From positions 1 through 64,000 of the forward strand of contig JAFYUI010000004.1 of the NCBI GenBank assembly GCA_017549565.1: a stretch of 64,000 nucleotides of DNA, given 5' to 3'. The notes under the pieces are model-generated. The model was not told where the DNA came from. It did not search any database and worked only from the letters and a program-made list of their open reading frames with translations. Both the position numbers and the translations under genes were made by a program. Below, in pieces: positions 27,065-36,335 of this stretch (the first letter of the stretch is position 1; every line of letters begins with the position of its first letter). This DNA is from Clostridia bacterium (GTDB lineage: Bacteria > Bacillota > Clostridia > Oscillospirales > Acutalibacteraceae).

Positions 27065-27518
27065 TTTTTCTCCAAATTTCTGTGTCAAATAAAATTGTTA
27101 CAGGTCCATCGTTTATAAGTGATACCTTCATATCGGCGCCAAAAATGCCTTTTGACACCTTTTTAACGCCAAGCTCCTTTAACTTTTCGCAAAAAATATC
27201 ATAATATTCGCTTGCAAGCTTTGGCTCCATCGCCTTTGTAAATGAGGGGCGGTTGCCCTTTTTAACATCGGCGCAAAGGGTAAATTGTGAAATCGCCAAG
27301 ATTTCACCGCTTACATCAAGAATTGATTTATTCATCTTGTCATTTTCATCATTAAAAACCCTTAAATTAACGGTTTTATGCGCTAAAATATCAATATCTT
27401 CCAGGGTGTCACCCTCTGCCGCGCCGAATAAAATCATATATCCGTTTTCACAGCTTCCGACAACATTGCCGTCAACTGCAACTGAGGCAAAGGACACCCT
27501 TTGAATAACTGCCTTCAT
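27054..27518 (-). CDS. dtd: D-aminoacyl-tRNA deacylase
   Basis: 154 residues. Hydrolyses D-aminoacyl-tRNAs and glycyl-tRNA-Ala. MKAVIQRVSFASVAVDG start, the SQFTLCADVKKGNRPSFTKAMEP motif and the C-terminal NDGPVTILFDTE Gly-Pro motif are all present. ATG overlaps the relA stop (TAATG); relA-dtd adjacency is a standard Firmicutes arrangement. Confidence 0.97.
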   Translation of the reverse strand: MKAVIQRVSFASVAVDGNVVGSCENGYMILFGAAEGDTLEDIDILAHKTVNLRVFNDENDKMNKSILDVSGEILAISQFTLCADVKKGNRPSFTKAMEPKLASEYYDIFCEKLKELGVKKVSKGIFGADMKVSLINDGPVTILFDTEIWRKNGN

Positions 27519-29719
27519 TACTGGTTTATCCTTTCTACGCTGAAAATACCGCCGATTTTTTCAATACGGGCAATAATGCTTTTTAGATGCTCAACACTTT
27601 CGGCGCTGATTGTCATTATAACAGTGCAGTTACCGTCTTTAAGCTGACGAGCATTTATGCTGTGAATAGGCACACGCATATTGTTAATGGCATTCATAAT
27701 GTCAATAACAATGCCCTGTCGGTCAATAGCCAAAGCGGAAAGTGTTGAAGTAAAGTTTTCCTTTTTCGAACCATCCCAATAAGCGTTAATCCAACGAGCC
27801 GGTTCATCACTTTCGGCAATATTTTTTGGCACATTGTTACAGTCCCTTTTATGAATTGAAACACCGTGACCTCGTGTAATATAGCCAATAATATCATCAC
27901 CCGGCAATGGGTTGCAACAGTGTGAAAACTTGATAAGACAGTTATCCACACCCTCAACTATAACACCGTCGGATGATTTTTTAGACATCATTTTGCTAAT
28001 CGGTACAATTTCGGGCAGCTTCTTTTCAGCGGCCTTTTTGTTGTAATCATCCTTAACACGCGGTATAACCTTTGAAAGTAAAATACCGCCATAACCGATT
28101 GCGGCATAAAATTCTTCGCCGTTTGCAAGCTTGTATTTTCTTGCCAAATCTTCAACATATTCATCCATTTCGCTGTCCGAAATGTTGATATTATTTCGGC
28201 GAAGCTCTTTTTCAAATTCGGCTTTACCTGTAATGATATTTTCGGGGCGTTTTTCCTTTTTAAACCAAGAACGAATTTTCGCCTTTGCCGAAGAGGTTAC
28301 TGCAATGTTAAGCCAATCACGGCTTGGGCCGTGTCCTGCCTGATTTGTGGTTAAAATTTCAATTACTTCACCGGTTTTAACCTCGTGGTCAATAGGCACA
28401 ATTTTACCATCAACCTTTGCGCCAACCATTCGTGTACCAACTGCCGAGTGAATTTGGAAAGCAAAGTCAACAATAGTAGCACCAAGCGGCAGATTTATAA
28501 CATCGCCCTTTGGGGTCACGGCAAAAACATCCTCTTGCGAAAGGTCAACCTTAATGTTTTGAATAAGCTCGGTCGAATCCTCGGCGGCCTCTTGGTTTTC
28601 TATAATTTGGCGTATCCAAGCAAGGCGGTCTTCAAGCTTTTTGTCGTTATCCTTTATACCCTCTTTATACTTCCAATGCGCCGCAATACCAAATTCGGCA
28701 GTGTGGTGCATTTCAAAGGTACGGATTTGAATTTCAAAAGGAATACCGCTGCGGCCGATAACCGTTGTGTGAAGCGACTGATACATATTGGGTTTTGGGG
28801 TTGAAATATAGTCCTTAAACCTGTTTGGAATAGGTCTGAACATATCGTGCATAATACCCAAAATGTTATAACAGTCAGCCACATTATCGGTAATTATTCT
28901 TATGGCATAAATGTCATAAATTTCATCAAAATCACGGTTTTGCACAAACATTTTGCGGTAAATACCGTGAACCGATTTTACACGACCTTGAAACGATAGT
29001 GTAACATTCGGCATTTCCTGTCTTAAACGCTCTTCTATGCGGTTTTTAATTTCGTTAAGGATTTGTTCCCTGTGCGCCTTGCGGTGTGTTAAAAGCTCTT
29101 CAATGTCGTGATAAGCTATGGGGTCAAGGTGCTTAATTGCCAAATCCTCAAGTTCTTCTTTAACGGGGCGAATACCCAAACGGTGTGCAATGGGGGCATA
29201 AATTTCAAGTGTTTCCACCGAAATGTCCCTTTGCTTTTGCTCGCGCATTGCATCAATGGTGCGCATATTATGAAGTCGGTCAGCCAATTTTATAATAATT
29301 ACACGGATATCCTGACCCATTGCGATAAGCATTTTGCGAAGACTTTCGGCTTGTTGCTGTTCTTTTGTAGAAAAATTAAGCTTACCGATTTTGGTAACTC
29401 CGTCAACCAAAAGCGCAACCTCAGCACCAAATTCACTTTTGATATATTCCAAAGAATATTCGGTGTCTTCAACAACATCGTGCAAGAGTGACGCCGCAAT
29501 TGACTGACTGTCCATACCAAGTGATATAACAATCTTTGCAACATTAAACGGGTGGTAATAATAATCCTCGCCCGAAATACGCTTTTGTCCCGCGTGGGCA
29601 GTAACGCAAAGTGTATAGGCCTTTTCCACCATTTCATAATCAAAATTGCCGCCAAAGTTTTCCATATGGCATTTAAGGTCGCTTAAATTTTTAAGTTCTT
29701 CATTTGTCAAGGCCTTCAC
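27518..29719 (-). CDS. relA: Bifunctional (p)ppGpp synthetase/hydrolase (Rel)
   Basis: 733 residues. Domains in order: HD hydrolase (about 25-180; HAGQKRISGEDYYYHP and LLHDVVEDTEYSLEYI), synthetase (about 235-350; RIITDNVADCYNILGIMH, STPKPNMYQSLHTTV), TGS (about 395-460; DVFAVTPKGDVINLPLGATI), the CC/zinc region FSHCCNPLPGDDIIGYITRGHGVSIHKRDC, and a C-terminal ACT domain. Both catalytic domains look intact. The start is uncertain: GTG at 29719 lies only about 1 nt after GGAG, while an in-frame TTG at 29710 has better spacing. It overlaps recJ by about 20 bp. Confidence 0.96.
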   Translation of the reverse strand: MKALTNEELKNLSDLKCHMENFGGNFDYEMVEKAYTLCVTAHAGQKRISGEDYYYHPFNVAKIVISLGMDSQSIAASLLHDVVEDTEYSLEYIKSEFGAEVALLVDGVTKIGKLNFSTKEQQQAESLRKMLIAMGQDIRVIIIKLADRLHNMRTIDAMREQKQRDISVETLEIYAPIAHRLGIRPVKEELEDLAIKHLDPIAYHDIEELLTHRKAHREQILNEIKNRIEERLRQEMPNVTLSFQGRVKSVHGIYRKMFVQNRDFDEIYDIYAIRIITDNVADCYNILGIMHDMFRPIPNRFKDYISTPKPNMYQSLHTTVIGRSGIPFEIQIRTFEMHHTAEFGIAAHWKYKEGIKDNDKKLEDRLAWIRQIIENQEAAEDSTELIQNIKVDLSQEDVFAVTPKGDVINLPLGATIVDFAFQIHSAVGTRMVGAKVDGKIVPIDHEVKTGEVIEILTTNQAGHGPSRDWLNIAVTSSAKAKIRSWFKKEKRPENIITGKAEFEKELRRNNINISDSEMDEYVEDLARKYKLANGEEFYAAIGYGGILLSKVIPRVKDDYNKKAAEKKLPEIVPISKMMSKKSSDGVIVEGVDNCLIKFSHCCNPLPGDDIIGYITRGHGVSIHKRDCNNVPKNIAESDEPARWINAYWDGSKKENFTSTLSALAIDRQGIVIDIMNAINNMRVPIHSINARQLKDGNCTVIMTISAESVEHLKSIIARIEKIGGIFSVERINQ

Positions 29720-31724
29720 ACTCCTTTACTAAGGCACTATATATGTCCGAATTTAATAAGTTTGTTTTTTCGGTGGTTTTATAAGAAAAATATTTAAAGT
29801 TTTCAAAGCCAATAAGCTTTAAATCACATAAAACATCCAAAGCGATTTTTGTTTTCGCATAACCCAAGGTGTTTAAGAATATGTTTATAAGCTTTTGCTC
29901 TAATACACCTTTTTGAGTAATTGCACGGTATACCTCACCCACTTCACTTCTTGTGGGGGTTAAAGCCGAAGCATCATATACTCGTGCCGATTTATATGCC
30001 TGATAATTGTCAAATTCCTTAAAGAAAATATCATCATCAAAGCCATTTTGACGCATTTCTTTAATAACAACACTAATTTCGTAATTACCGTTAAAATGGT
30101 TTGTTTGAACGGCAACCGCCAAATCAAGCACATCGCCGATATTATAGCAAAAGCTGTCGGTATTGGCACCAAAAAGCATTGCCTGAAAGGTATTTGTACC
30201 CTTTGTAAATAAAAGCTTTAAATGCTTGTTTTGGCTTAATGGTGTAATTCTTTGCAAGGTAACACCGCAAACCGCAAAAATGGGCTCGGGGTTTTCAAAG
30301 CCAAAGGGTTCAAGAATTTTTATGCTTTCAGCCAAATCAACAGTTAAGGCCGACGGGTTTATTTTACAGTCTAAATTAAGCACAGGCGGTACATATTCAA
30401 AACCATTTGCATAATCATTAACGGCTTTTCTAAAATCGGCAATATTTTCAGCTTTTAAGCTTATACCTGCCGCTTGTGAATGACCGCCGAATTTTGTTAG
30501 AAAATCTTTTGCGCTATAAATTGCATCATAAAGCGAAAAACCGTCATAGCTACGGCCCGAGCCGTGTGCATCCTCACCATCAACCGAAATCACAATGGCG
30601 GGCTTACCGTATCTTTCACAAATTCGTGATGCCACAATACCCACAACGCCGTGATGCCAATTTTCACCGTCCACAACAATTACGCGGTCAAGATTATATC
30701 CGTTTGCTTCAATTTTTAAAATTGCATCCTCGCAAATTTTCTTTTCGGTTTGTTGGCGAAGCGCGTTGTCGCAGTCAATTTCATTTGCAATTTCAAGCGC
30801 CTTTAACATATCGTTTGTTGTTAAAAGCTCAACCGCCCTTTTGGCATTACCCATTCGGCCTGCCGCATTTATACGGGGGCAAATTGCAAAAGCAATGCGC
30901 GAGGCATTTATTTGGCTTAAATTAACTCCTGCAACATTTAAAAGTGCCGAAATACCTACAAGGCAGTTTGACTTTTTAATCTTTTGGATGCCGTATTTTA
31001 CAATTATTCGGTTTTCAAGGGTGAGCGGCATAATATCAGCGATTACCGCAACCGATAATATGTCAGCATACTGTGGTAAAAGCTCTTCGGGTTCAGCCCC
31101 TTCCATAACGCAAATAAGCTTGAAGGCAACCTCAGCCCCGCAAATCGATTTAAAGCTTGAAGGACAGTCCCTTCGGTGCGGGTCAACAACTGCTGCCGCA
31201 TTTGGTAATTTTTCGGGCGGAAGGTGGTGGTCGGTTACCACAACGGTTATGCCCATTTGGTTTGCAAGTTCAATTTCTTCAAAGCAAGAAATTCCGTTAT
31301 CAACGGTGATTATAACCTCTACACCGTCATTTTTGAGTGACATTACTGCGTCCTTATTCATACCGTATCCCTCACTAAAACGGTCAGGTATGTAATAAAC
31401 ACAGTTTGCGCCACGCTCTTTTAAATAGTTATAAAGCAAAGCGGTTGCGGTAACACCGTCACAGTCATAGTCACCATATACCGCAATCTTTTTATTTTCA
31501 ACAATGCTTTTATTAACGATATCGGCGGCGTGCATTATGTCAGCCAGTTCATAAGCATCGGAAAAATATGGCTCGTCAGACAAAAATTGCTCTAAATCGG
31601 TGGGGTCGGTATACCCGCGGGACGCGGAAATTAAAGCAACAATGGGCTCAATTTCACATTCAAGAGCAAGCTCCTTTGCCAAAGCTTTATCAACACTTTT
31701 TACCTGCCACTTTTTATATGCCAT
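29700..31724 (-). CDS. recJ: Single-stranded-DNA exonuclease RecJ
   Basis: About 674 residues from ATG 31724 (MAYKKWQVKS); AGGCGG lies 8 nt upstream, and an in-frame GTG three codons earlier is part of that site. 5'-3' exonuclease in recombination and repair. DHH-family motifs: AVYGDYDCDGVTATALLY, ITVDNGI, VVTDHH, and DHHA1 features HHGVVGIVASRICERYGKPAIVI and KFGGHSQAAGISL. A C-terminal OB-like region of about 120 residues follows. Next to relA, as in many Firmicutes. Confidence 0.96.
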   Translation of the reverse strand: MAYKKWQVKSVDKALAKELALECEIEPIVALISASRGYTDPTDLEQFLSDEPYFSDAYELADIMHAADIVNKSIVENKKIAVYGDYDCDGVTATALLYNYLKERGANCVYYIPDRFSEGYGMNKDAVMSLKNDGVEVIITVDNGISCFEEIELANQMGITVVVTDHHLPPEKLPNAAAVVDPHRRDCPSSFKSICGAEVAFKLICVMEGAEPEELLPQYADILSVAVIADIMPLTLENRIIVKYGIQKIKKSNCLVGISALLNVAGVNLSQINASRIAFAICPRINAAGRMGNAKRAVELLTTNDMLKALEIANEIDCDNALRQQTEKKICEDAILKIEANGYNLDRVIVVDGENWHHGVVGIVASRICERYGKPAIVISVDGEDAHGSGRSYDGFSLYDAIYSAKDFLTKFGGHSQAAGISLKAENIADFRKAVNDYANGFEYVPPVLNLDCKINPSALTVDLAESIKILEPFGFENPEPIFAVCGVTLQRITPLSQNKHLKLLFTKGTNTFQAMLFGANTDSFCYNIGDVLDLAVAVQTNHFNGNYEISVVIKEMRQNGFDDDIFFKEFDNYQAYKSARVYDASALTPTRSEVGEVYRAITQKGVLEQKLINIFLNTLGYAKTKIALDVLCDLKLIGFENFKYFSYKTTEKTNLLNSDIYSALVKECEGLDK

Positions 31725-31806
31725 ACTTTTCACCGCCTTTTAAATATAATTATCCAATATAATATTATATAATATCACTTAAAAACATTTTTTTCAATAA
31801 TTATAT

Positions 31807-31830
31807 TAAAAAAACGCCCTTTCGGGCGTT
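31807..31830 (-). terminator. Intrinsic terminator of spo0A
   Basis: On the minus strand AACGCCC pairs with GGGCGTT around a TTTC-type loop and is followed by T6. It lies directly after the spo0A stop. Confidence 0.9.
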
Positions 31831-31834
31831 AATT

Positions 31835-32611
31835 TTAACCGATTTTAAGTTTTAACCGCAGCTTATCGCTTATCATTGCAATAAATTCAGAATTTGTGGG
31901 TTTTCCGCGTTGGCTTTGAATAGTATAACCAAAGTAAGAATTTAAAACATCAATGTCGCCTCTGTCCCACGCAACCTCAATAGCATGACGGATGGCTCTT
32001 TCCACTCTTGATGAAGTTGTGGCATGAAGCTTTGCAATTGTGGGATATAATAATTTAGTCACCGAATTTATAATTTCGCTGTCTTTAACCGCTAAAATTA
32101 TGGATTCACGCAAATAGTGATATCCCTTAATATGTGCAGGTACACCAATTTGGTGCATTATTTCGGTAACCAAAATTTCAAGCTCGTTATCACCAATGGC
32201 ATTGTTATTTACCAAAATGGGTGCTTTTTCATTTTTCCAACCCGAAAGCTTTATAATTCTTTCTGCCATTACATTAACATCAAACGGCTTTAAAAAATAA
32301 TAACAAGCACCCGCATTTAAAATTTCTTTTTCAATTCTTGGGTTTGCATAACCCGATGTAACCATAACAAGCGGTGCATCCTTTTTATCCATTTTGCCAA
32401 TAATATCCAAAACGCCCAAGGCATCAAGATTTGGCATAAAAATTTCGGTAAGTAAAACATCCGGCTTTTCTTTTTTAACAGCATCAATTACCTTTAAGCC
32501 GTCCTTGGCAATAATAATTACCTCCATACCATAGTTTTTAAGTACCTTTTCACAATTTTTTGAAAAATCATTGATATCATCCGCAATTACAATTTTTAAC
32601 TTTTTTTCCAT
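31835..32611 (-). CDS. spo0A: Sporulation master regulator Spo0A, with Glu at the phospho-acceptor position
   Basis: 258 residues. Receiver domain at 1-125: acidic pair D11-D12, MVTSG switch residue region, and YYFLKPFD with the conserved Lys. At the phospho-acceptor (Asp56 in B. subtilis) the sequence is [10 protein letters not shown]: residue 56 is Glu (codon GAA, 32444-32446). The usual MPxxDG is also MPNLDA. The DNA-binding effector domain (about 145-258) is well conserved: [51 protein letters not shown]. The family activates sporulation when phosphorylated by the phosphorelay; the Glu may alter or bypass that. No spoIVB lies upstream; tcdA is divergent. Confidence 0.95.
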   Translation of the reverse strand: MEKKLKIVIADDINDFSKNCEKVLKNYGMEVIIIAKDGLKVIDAVKKEKPDVLLTEIFMPNLDALGVLDIIGKMDKKDAPLVMVTSGYANPRIEKEILNAGACYYFLKPFDVNVMAERIIKLSGWKNEKAPILVNNNAIGDNELEILVTEIMHQIGVPAHIKGYHYLRESIILAVKDSEIINSVTKLLYPTIAKLHATTSSRVERAIRHAIEVAWDRGDIDVLNSYFGYTIQSQRGKPTNSEFIAMISDKLRLKLKIG

Positions 32612-32644
32612 AATATTTCCTCCGTTTTAATTGAATATGGCTAT

Positions 32645-32673
32645 ATATTACCATATTATGACATATAAATCAA
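32645..32673 (-). promoter_or_regulatory. Predicted promoter of spo0A
   Basis: Minus strand: TTGATT at 32673-32668, 17-nt spacer, TAATAT at 32650-32645; about 35 nt before the spo0A ATG, which has GGAGGA upstream. Sigma-A-like; a sigma-H contribution cannot be excluded. Confidence 0.6.
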
Positions 32674-32751
32674 GCAATTTGCCAAAACTTCCCATCAAAA
32701 AATGTAAATTTACATAAAAAGTGTAAATTCGCCATTTTTCAACAAAGCTTA

Positions 32752-32780
32752 TTGACAAAAAATTCGGTAGCATTTAAAAT
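32752..32780 (+). promoter_or_regulatory. Sigma-A promoter of tcdA
   Basis: TTGACA at 32752-32757, 17-nt spacer, TAAAAT at 32775-32780, about 30 nt before the tcdA start. Confidence 0.8.
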
Positions 32781-32810
32781 TAAAACATAAAACTTAAAAG
32801 GAAAATGTTT

Positions 32811-33500
32811 ATGAACAGCGAATTTTCTCGAACAGAAAATTTAATAGGTGCTAACGCCCTTGAAAAGCTAAAAAAATGTCACATTGCGGTTTTTGGCGTT
32901 GGCGGTGTTGGTGGTTTTGTTGTTGAGGCACTTGCCCGTGCAGGTGTTGGTACAATTGATTTAATCGACAGCGACTGTGTGGATATCACAAACCTAAACC
33001 GACAAATTATTGCTTTGCACTCAACAATTGGCAAACAAAAGGTTACGGTTATGCGTGACAGAGTTTTGGATATTAACCCCAACGCAAATGTTAATATATT
33101 TCCCCTGTTATTTTTGCCCGAAAATTCATCACAGTTTGATTTTTCAAAATATGATTATGTCATTGACGCGGTTGATAATGTTACTGCCAAAATTGAACTT
33201 GTGGTAAAATGTCAAGAAGCAGGCACACCAATTATCGCTTCAATGGGTACAGGCAATAAATTAGACCCTACAAAATTTGAAATCAGCGATATTTATAAAA
33301 CCAGCGTTTGCCCTCTTGCAAAGGTTATGCGGTACGAGCTTAAAAAACGCGGAGTTAAAAAATTAAAGGTGCTATATTCAAAAGAAAACCCAATAAAAAC
33401 TGCTGACCGCACCCCCGCAAGCATTAGCTTTGTTCCCTCTGCCGCAGGGCTTATAATTGCCGGCGAAGTAATTAAAGATATAATAAAAAAAGAGCCGTAA
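32811..33500 (+). CDS. tcdA: tRNA threonylcarbamoyladenosine dehydratase (TcdA/CsdL-like, ThiF/E1 family)
   Basis: About 229 residues. E1-like adenylating fold: NSEFSRTENLIGANALEKLKK, nucleotide-binding AVFGVGGVGGFVVEALARAGVG, LIDSDCVDITNLNRQ, DAVDNVTAKIEL, and the C-terminal ASISFVPSAAGLIIAGEVIK. Family knowledge: cyclises t6A to ct6A at tRNA position 37. I favour ATG 32811, with AAGGA at normal spacing; the ATG at 32805 is only about 3 nt from it. One of few plus-strand genes, divergent from spo0A. Confidence 0.92.
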   Translation: MNSEFSRTENLIGANALEKLKKCHIAVFGVGGVGGFVVEALARAGVGTIDLIDSDCVDITNLNRQIIALHSTIGKQKVTVMRDRVLDINPNANVNIFPLLFLPENSSQFDFSKYDYVIDAVDNVTAKIELVVKCQEAGTPIIASMGTGNKLDPTKFEISDIYKTSVCPLAKVMRYELKKRGVKKLKVLYSKENPIKTADRTPASISFVPSAAGLIIAGEVIKDIIKKEP

Positions 33501-33515
33501 CGGCTCTTTTTATTT
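33486..33515. terminator. Bidirectional terminator between tcdA and ttcA
   Basis: AGAGCCGTAACGGCTCT hairpin at 33491-33507, flanked by A-rich sequence on the left and a T run on the right, so it serves the two convergent genes. It overlaps the tcdA stop codon. Confidence 0.85.
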
Positions 33516-34358
33516 TTTCTCATTAAATTTCTCTAAAAACGAATGTACCTCGCCCAAATCACAGTCACGATATGCGGGCATTGTTGCAAGGTTTACATTA
33601 TGAAGACTTCTAAAAATATTATCATCTGCATGCGGGTTTATGGTCTTCATATACTTTATAAGCGCCTTGGTTTCCTTGCGTTTTGAAAGGTCTTCCCTGT
33701 CCTTACTGTCTTGAGTCAGCTTACAAGCGCATTGCAAAAAGCGAAGCCCGTTATAATTTGCCCAGGAAATAATATCGGCTTCCTTAACTCTATAAAGCGG
33801 TCTTATAAGCTGCATACCCTCAAAATTGGTGCTGTGAAGCTTTGGCAGCATTGTTTTAATTTCGCTTGAATAACACATGCTCATTAAAACGGTTTCAATA
33901 ACATCATCAAAATGGTGCCCCAAAGCGATTTTATTGCAGCCAAGCTCTTTTGCTTTACTGTAAAGACAACCGCGGCGCATACGGGCGCACAAATAACAAG
34001 GCGAACCGCCAACGCGGGTTGTAACATCAAAAATATCGCTTTCAAAAATTGTGACAGGAATATTAAGTGTTTTCGCATTTTCTTCAATAAGGGCACGGTT
34101 TTCGGGGGTATAGCCGGGGTCCATAACCAAGAAAATAAGCTCGAAAGGATAAGAACTGTGCTTTTGAAGTTGTTGCATACATTTTGCAAGTATCATCGAA
34201 TCCTTACCGCCCGAAATACAAACGGCGATTTTGTCGTTTTCCTGTATAAGTTCATATTCTTGCACAGCAGCAATAAAATTAACCCAAATTGTTTTGCGGT
34301 ATTTTTTTATTATACTGCGCTCAATTTCAATATGTTTTTCAAATTCTCTCTTAGCCAA
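33510..34358 (-). CDS. TtcA-type tRNA 2-thiolation PP-loop ATPase
   Basis: 282 residues. PP-loop motif AVCISGGKDSMILAKCMQ near 60, then GGSPCYLCARMRRGCLY (CxxC) and ALGHHFDDVIETVLMSMCYS, followed by a further Cys pair region FLQCACKL. This matches TtcA, which adenylates a cytidine in tRNA and inserts sulfur with an iron-sulfur cluster. Firmicutes homologues may act on other positions, so I leave the symbol blank. ATG start. Confidence 0.88.
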   Translation of the reverse strand: MAKREFEKHIEIERSIIKKYRKTIWVNFIAAVQEYELIQENDKIAVCISGGKDSMILAKCMQQLQKHSSYPFELIFLVMDPGYTPENRALIEENAKTLNIPVTIFESDIFDVTTRVGGSPCYLCARMRRGCLYSKAKELGCNKIALGHHFDDVIETVLMSMCYSSEIKTMLPKLHSTNFEGMQLIRPLYRVKEADIISWANYNGLRFLQCACKLTQDSKDREDLSKRKETKALIKYMKTINPHADDNIFRSLHNVNLATMPAYRDCDLGEVHSFLEKFNEKK

Positions 34359-34377
34359 AATAAACTCCTAAAAATAA

Positions 34378-34414
34378 AAATCCGTTACAAGTATAGTATA
34401 CCTGTAACGGATTA
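34378..34414. terminator. Terminator downstream of the lysine transporter gene
   Basis: Hairpin 34380-34413: ATCCGTTACA pairs with TGTAACGGAT across a short AT loop; on the minus strand it is followed by TTTTTATTTT. Confidence 0.8.
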
Positions 34415-34429
34415 AAATTTCAATATAAA

Positions 34430-36052
34430 TTATGCAGTTTTCTTATTGGTAATTGCTTTAATAACGAACAATGTACCAATGGTTAATACTGCAGAGAATG
34501 CGAGTGAAATCCAAGCATTTTGAACAAAGCCGGCAAAAATATAGGTTACAAACGAAATACCTGCAACTGTCAAAGCGTAAGGCAACTGTGTTGAAACATG
34601 GTTAATGTGGTCGCATTGTGCACCTGCGGATGACATAATTGTTGTGTCAGAAATTGGTGAGCAGTGGTCACCGCAAACCGCACCTGCAAGGCAAGCTGAC
34701 ATACCCATAATTCCAAGTGGTGTTGTGATGTCGAAAATGCTGGTAACAATTGGAATAAGAATACCAAAGGTACCCCAAGATGTACCGGTAGCAAAAGCAA
34801 TAGCACAAGCAACAACAAAGATAATTGCGGGTAAGAAATTGTTAAGTGCACTTGCGTTTGCCAAAGCACTTTCAACAAATGCGTCAGATTCCAAAAGACC
34901 TGTCATATTTTTAAGCGAGGTTGCCATTGTAAGAATAAGAATAGCAGGCACCATTGCGTTAAAGCCCTTTGGAATGCAAGCCATAGCATCCTTAAAGCTG
35001 ATAAGACGGCGTGCAACAAAGTAAATGATAACAAATATAAGCGCAATAAGACCGCCCCAAGGAAGACCAACGGTAGCATCGGTATTAGAGAAAGCGTCAA
35101 TAAAGCCCAAAGACTTATCGTAATTAGCAGAAGCGAATACCCATTCTTCACCCATACATCTACCAACATAGAAAAGTGCATATACACAAATGCCGATTAA
35201 AACAACAATGGGTAAAACAAGGTCAATTACCTTTGCTTTTGGATTTGCTTCTTCTTCATTTTCATCAGCGGTAACAGTGCCCGAAGTAAAGAGGTCACCG
35301 TTTTCAGCATTTAATTCGTGGAGCTTCATCGGGCCGTAATCAAACTTCATAAGAACAAGGGCAATGATGAAGACGAAGGTCATAAGTGAATAGAAGTTAT
35401 AAGGGATAGCTCTTACAAACATTGCTATACCGCTTACACCATCGGGTGCATATTCAGCAACGGCAGCAGCCCAAGAAGAAATGGGAGCAATCATACAAAT
35501 AGGTGCTGCAGTAGCGTCGATAAGGTAAGCCAATTTCGAACGTGAAATTTTTGCCTTATCGGTAACAGGGCGCATAACAGCACCAACTGTCAAGCAGTTG
35601 AAATAGTCGTCAATAAAGATTAAAACGCCAAAAATAAAGGTAGCGATTGAAGCACCGATTTTACCCTTAACATTTTTAGCAGCCCAACGGCCAAATGCCT
35701 GTGCGCCGCCTGCCTTATTTAAAAGGGCAACGATTACACCAAGACATACCAAGAAGATGAAGATACCTGCTGTACCGGAAACCGCCGAAATTAAGCCTTC
35801 GGTTGTAACTGCGTCAATGGTATGTATGGGGTTAAAACCAGTTGCAAGCAAGCCGCCTGCCAAAATACCAACGAAAAGTGAGGAATAAACCTCCTTAGTG
35901 AGAAGTGCTAATCCGATAGCAATTACGGGTGGGAAAAGTGACCAAAGTGTGCCAACAGGTTCTTTAATATCGCCTGTAAAAGCGCAAAGTACACCAAAGC
36001 CCAAAACGAATGCCACGATAAGCAATTTAGGGATAATTTGCTTTGCTTTCAT
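34430..36052 (-). CDS. lysW: NhaC-family transporter under lysine riboswitch (predicted lysine transporter, LysW-type)
   Basis: 540 residues, about 12 hydrophobic helices, a C4-dicarboxylate/NhaC-type antiporter fold. Family segments include LLNKAGGAQAFGRWAAKNVKGKIG, FIDDYFNCLTVGAVMRPVTD, ATGTSWGTFGILIPI and CLAGAVCGDHCSPISDTTIMSSAGA. By protein family alone it would be called a Na+/H+ antiporter. The lysine riboswitch directly upstream argues that the substrate is lysine, as was proposed for riboswitch-linked NhaC proteins (LysW) in Firmicutes. ATG start. Confidence 0.88.
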   Translation of the reverse strand: MKAKQIIPKLLIVAFVLGFGVLCAFTGDIKEPVGTLWSLFPPVIAIGLALLTKEVYSSLFVGILAGGLLATGFNPIHTIDAVTTEGLISAVSGTAGIFIFLVCLGVIVALLNKAGGAQAFGRWAAKNVKGKIGASIATFIFGVLIFIDDYFNCLTVGAVMRPVTDKAKISRSKLAYLIDATAAPICMIAPISSWAAAVAEYAPDGVSGIAMFVRAIPYNFYSLMTFVFIIALVLMKFDYGPMKLHELNAENGDLFTSGTVTADENEEEANPKAKVIDLVLPIVVLIGICVYALFYVGRCMGEEWVFASANYDKSLGFIDAFSNTDATVGLPWGGLIALIFVIIYFVARRLISFKDAMACIPKGFNAMVPAILILTMATSLKNMTGLLESDAFVESALANASALNNFLPAIIFVVACAIAFATGTSWGTFGILIPIVTSIFDITTPLGIMGMSACLAGAVCGDHCSPISDTTIMSSAGAQCDHINHVSTQLPYALTVAGISFVTYIFAGFVQNAWISLAFSAVLTIGTLFVIKAITNKKTA

Positions 36053-36073
36053 TTTAAATTCTCCTTAAAAAAA

Positions 36074-36291
36074 TAAAATAAAAAACCGTAACTGCATAAG
36101 AGCAATTACGGAAATTTAAAAAATAAATAACCGATAGCGCTCCACAAAAAAAGTGACAGTCAGCCCCATATTATGCAGGCAAACCAACAAAGCAGCTTGA
36201 CAGAGCATACTTTGTTTCGGCAATTTTCCCTTTCACACCTAAACTGTCATTTAAAAACAGTGCTACTGATGAAAACTGCACCTCTATCATA
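36074..36291 (-). promoter_or_regulatory. Lysine riboswitch (L-box) with terminator
   Basis: On the minus strand from about 36291 to 36131 the L-box landmarks appear in order: GATAGAGGTGCAG, TCATCAGTAGCACTGT, AAAGGGAAAATTGCCGAAAC, GGTTTGCCTGCATAATATGGGGCTGACTGTCA (read in pieces) and the closing TGGAGCGCTATCGG, which pairs with GATAG at the 5' end. A terminator hairpin (CCGTAACTGC / GCAATTACGG type, 36086-36111) with T6 follows before the ATG. Lysine is expected to cause termination. Confidence 0.93.
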
Positions 36292-36335
36292 CAAGGTTAT
36301 ATTAACACACTAAAGTGTTAAAGTCAATTAAAAGT

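Noticed and set aside
30766-31395. 209-codon plus-strand open frame opposite recJ
   Set aside because: Lies wholly antisense to the DHH domain of recJ; no independent start signals.
34430-36052. Plain Na+/H+ antiporter NhaC call
   Set aside because: The lysine riboswitch upstream makes a lysine transporter more likely.
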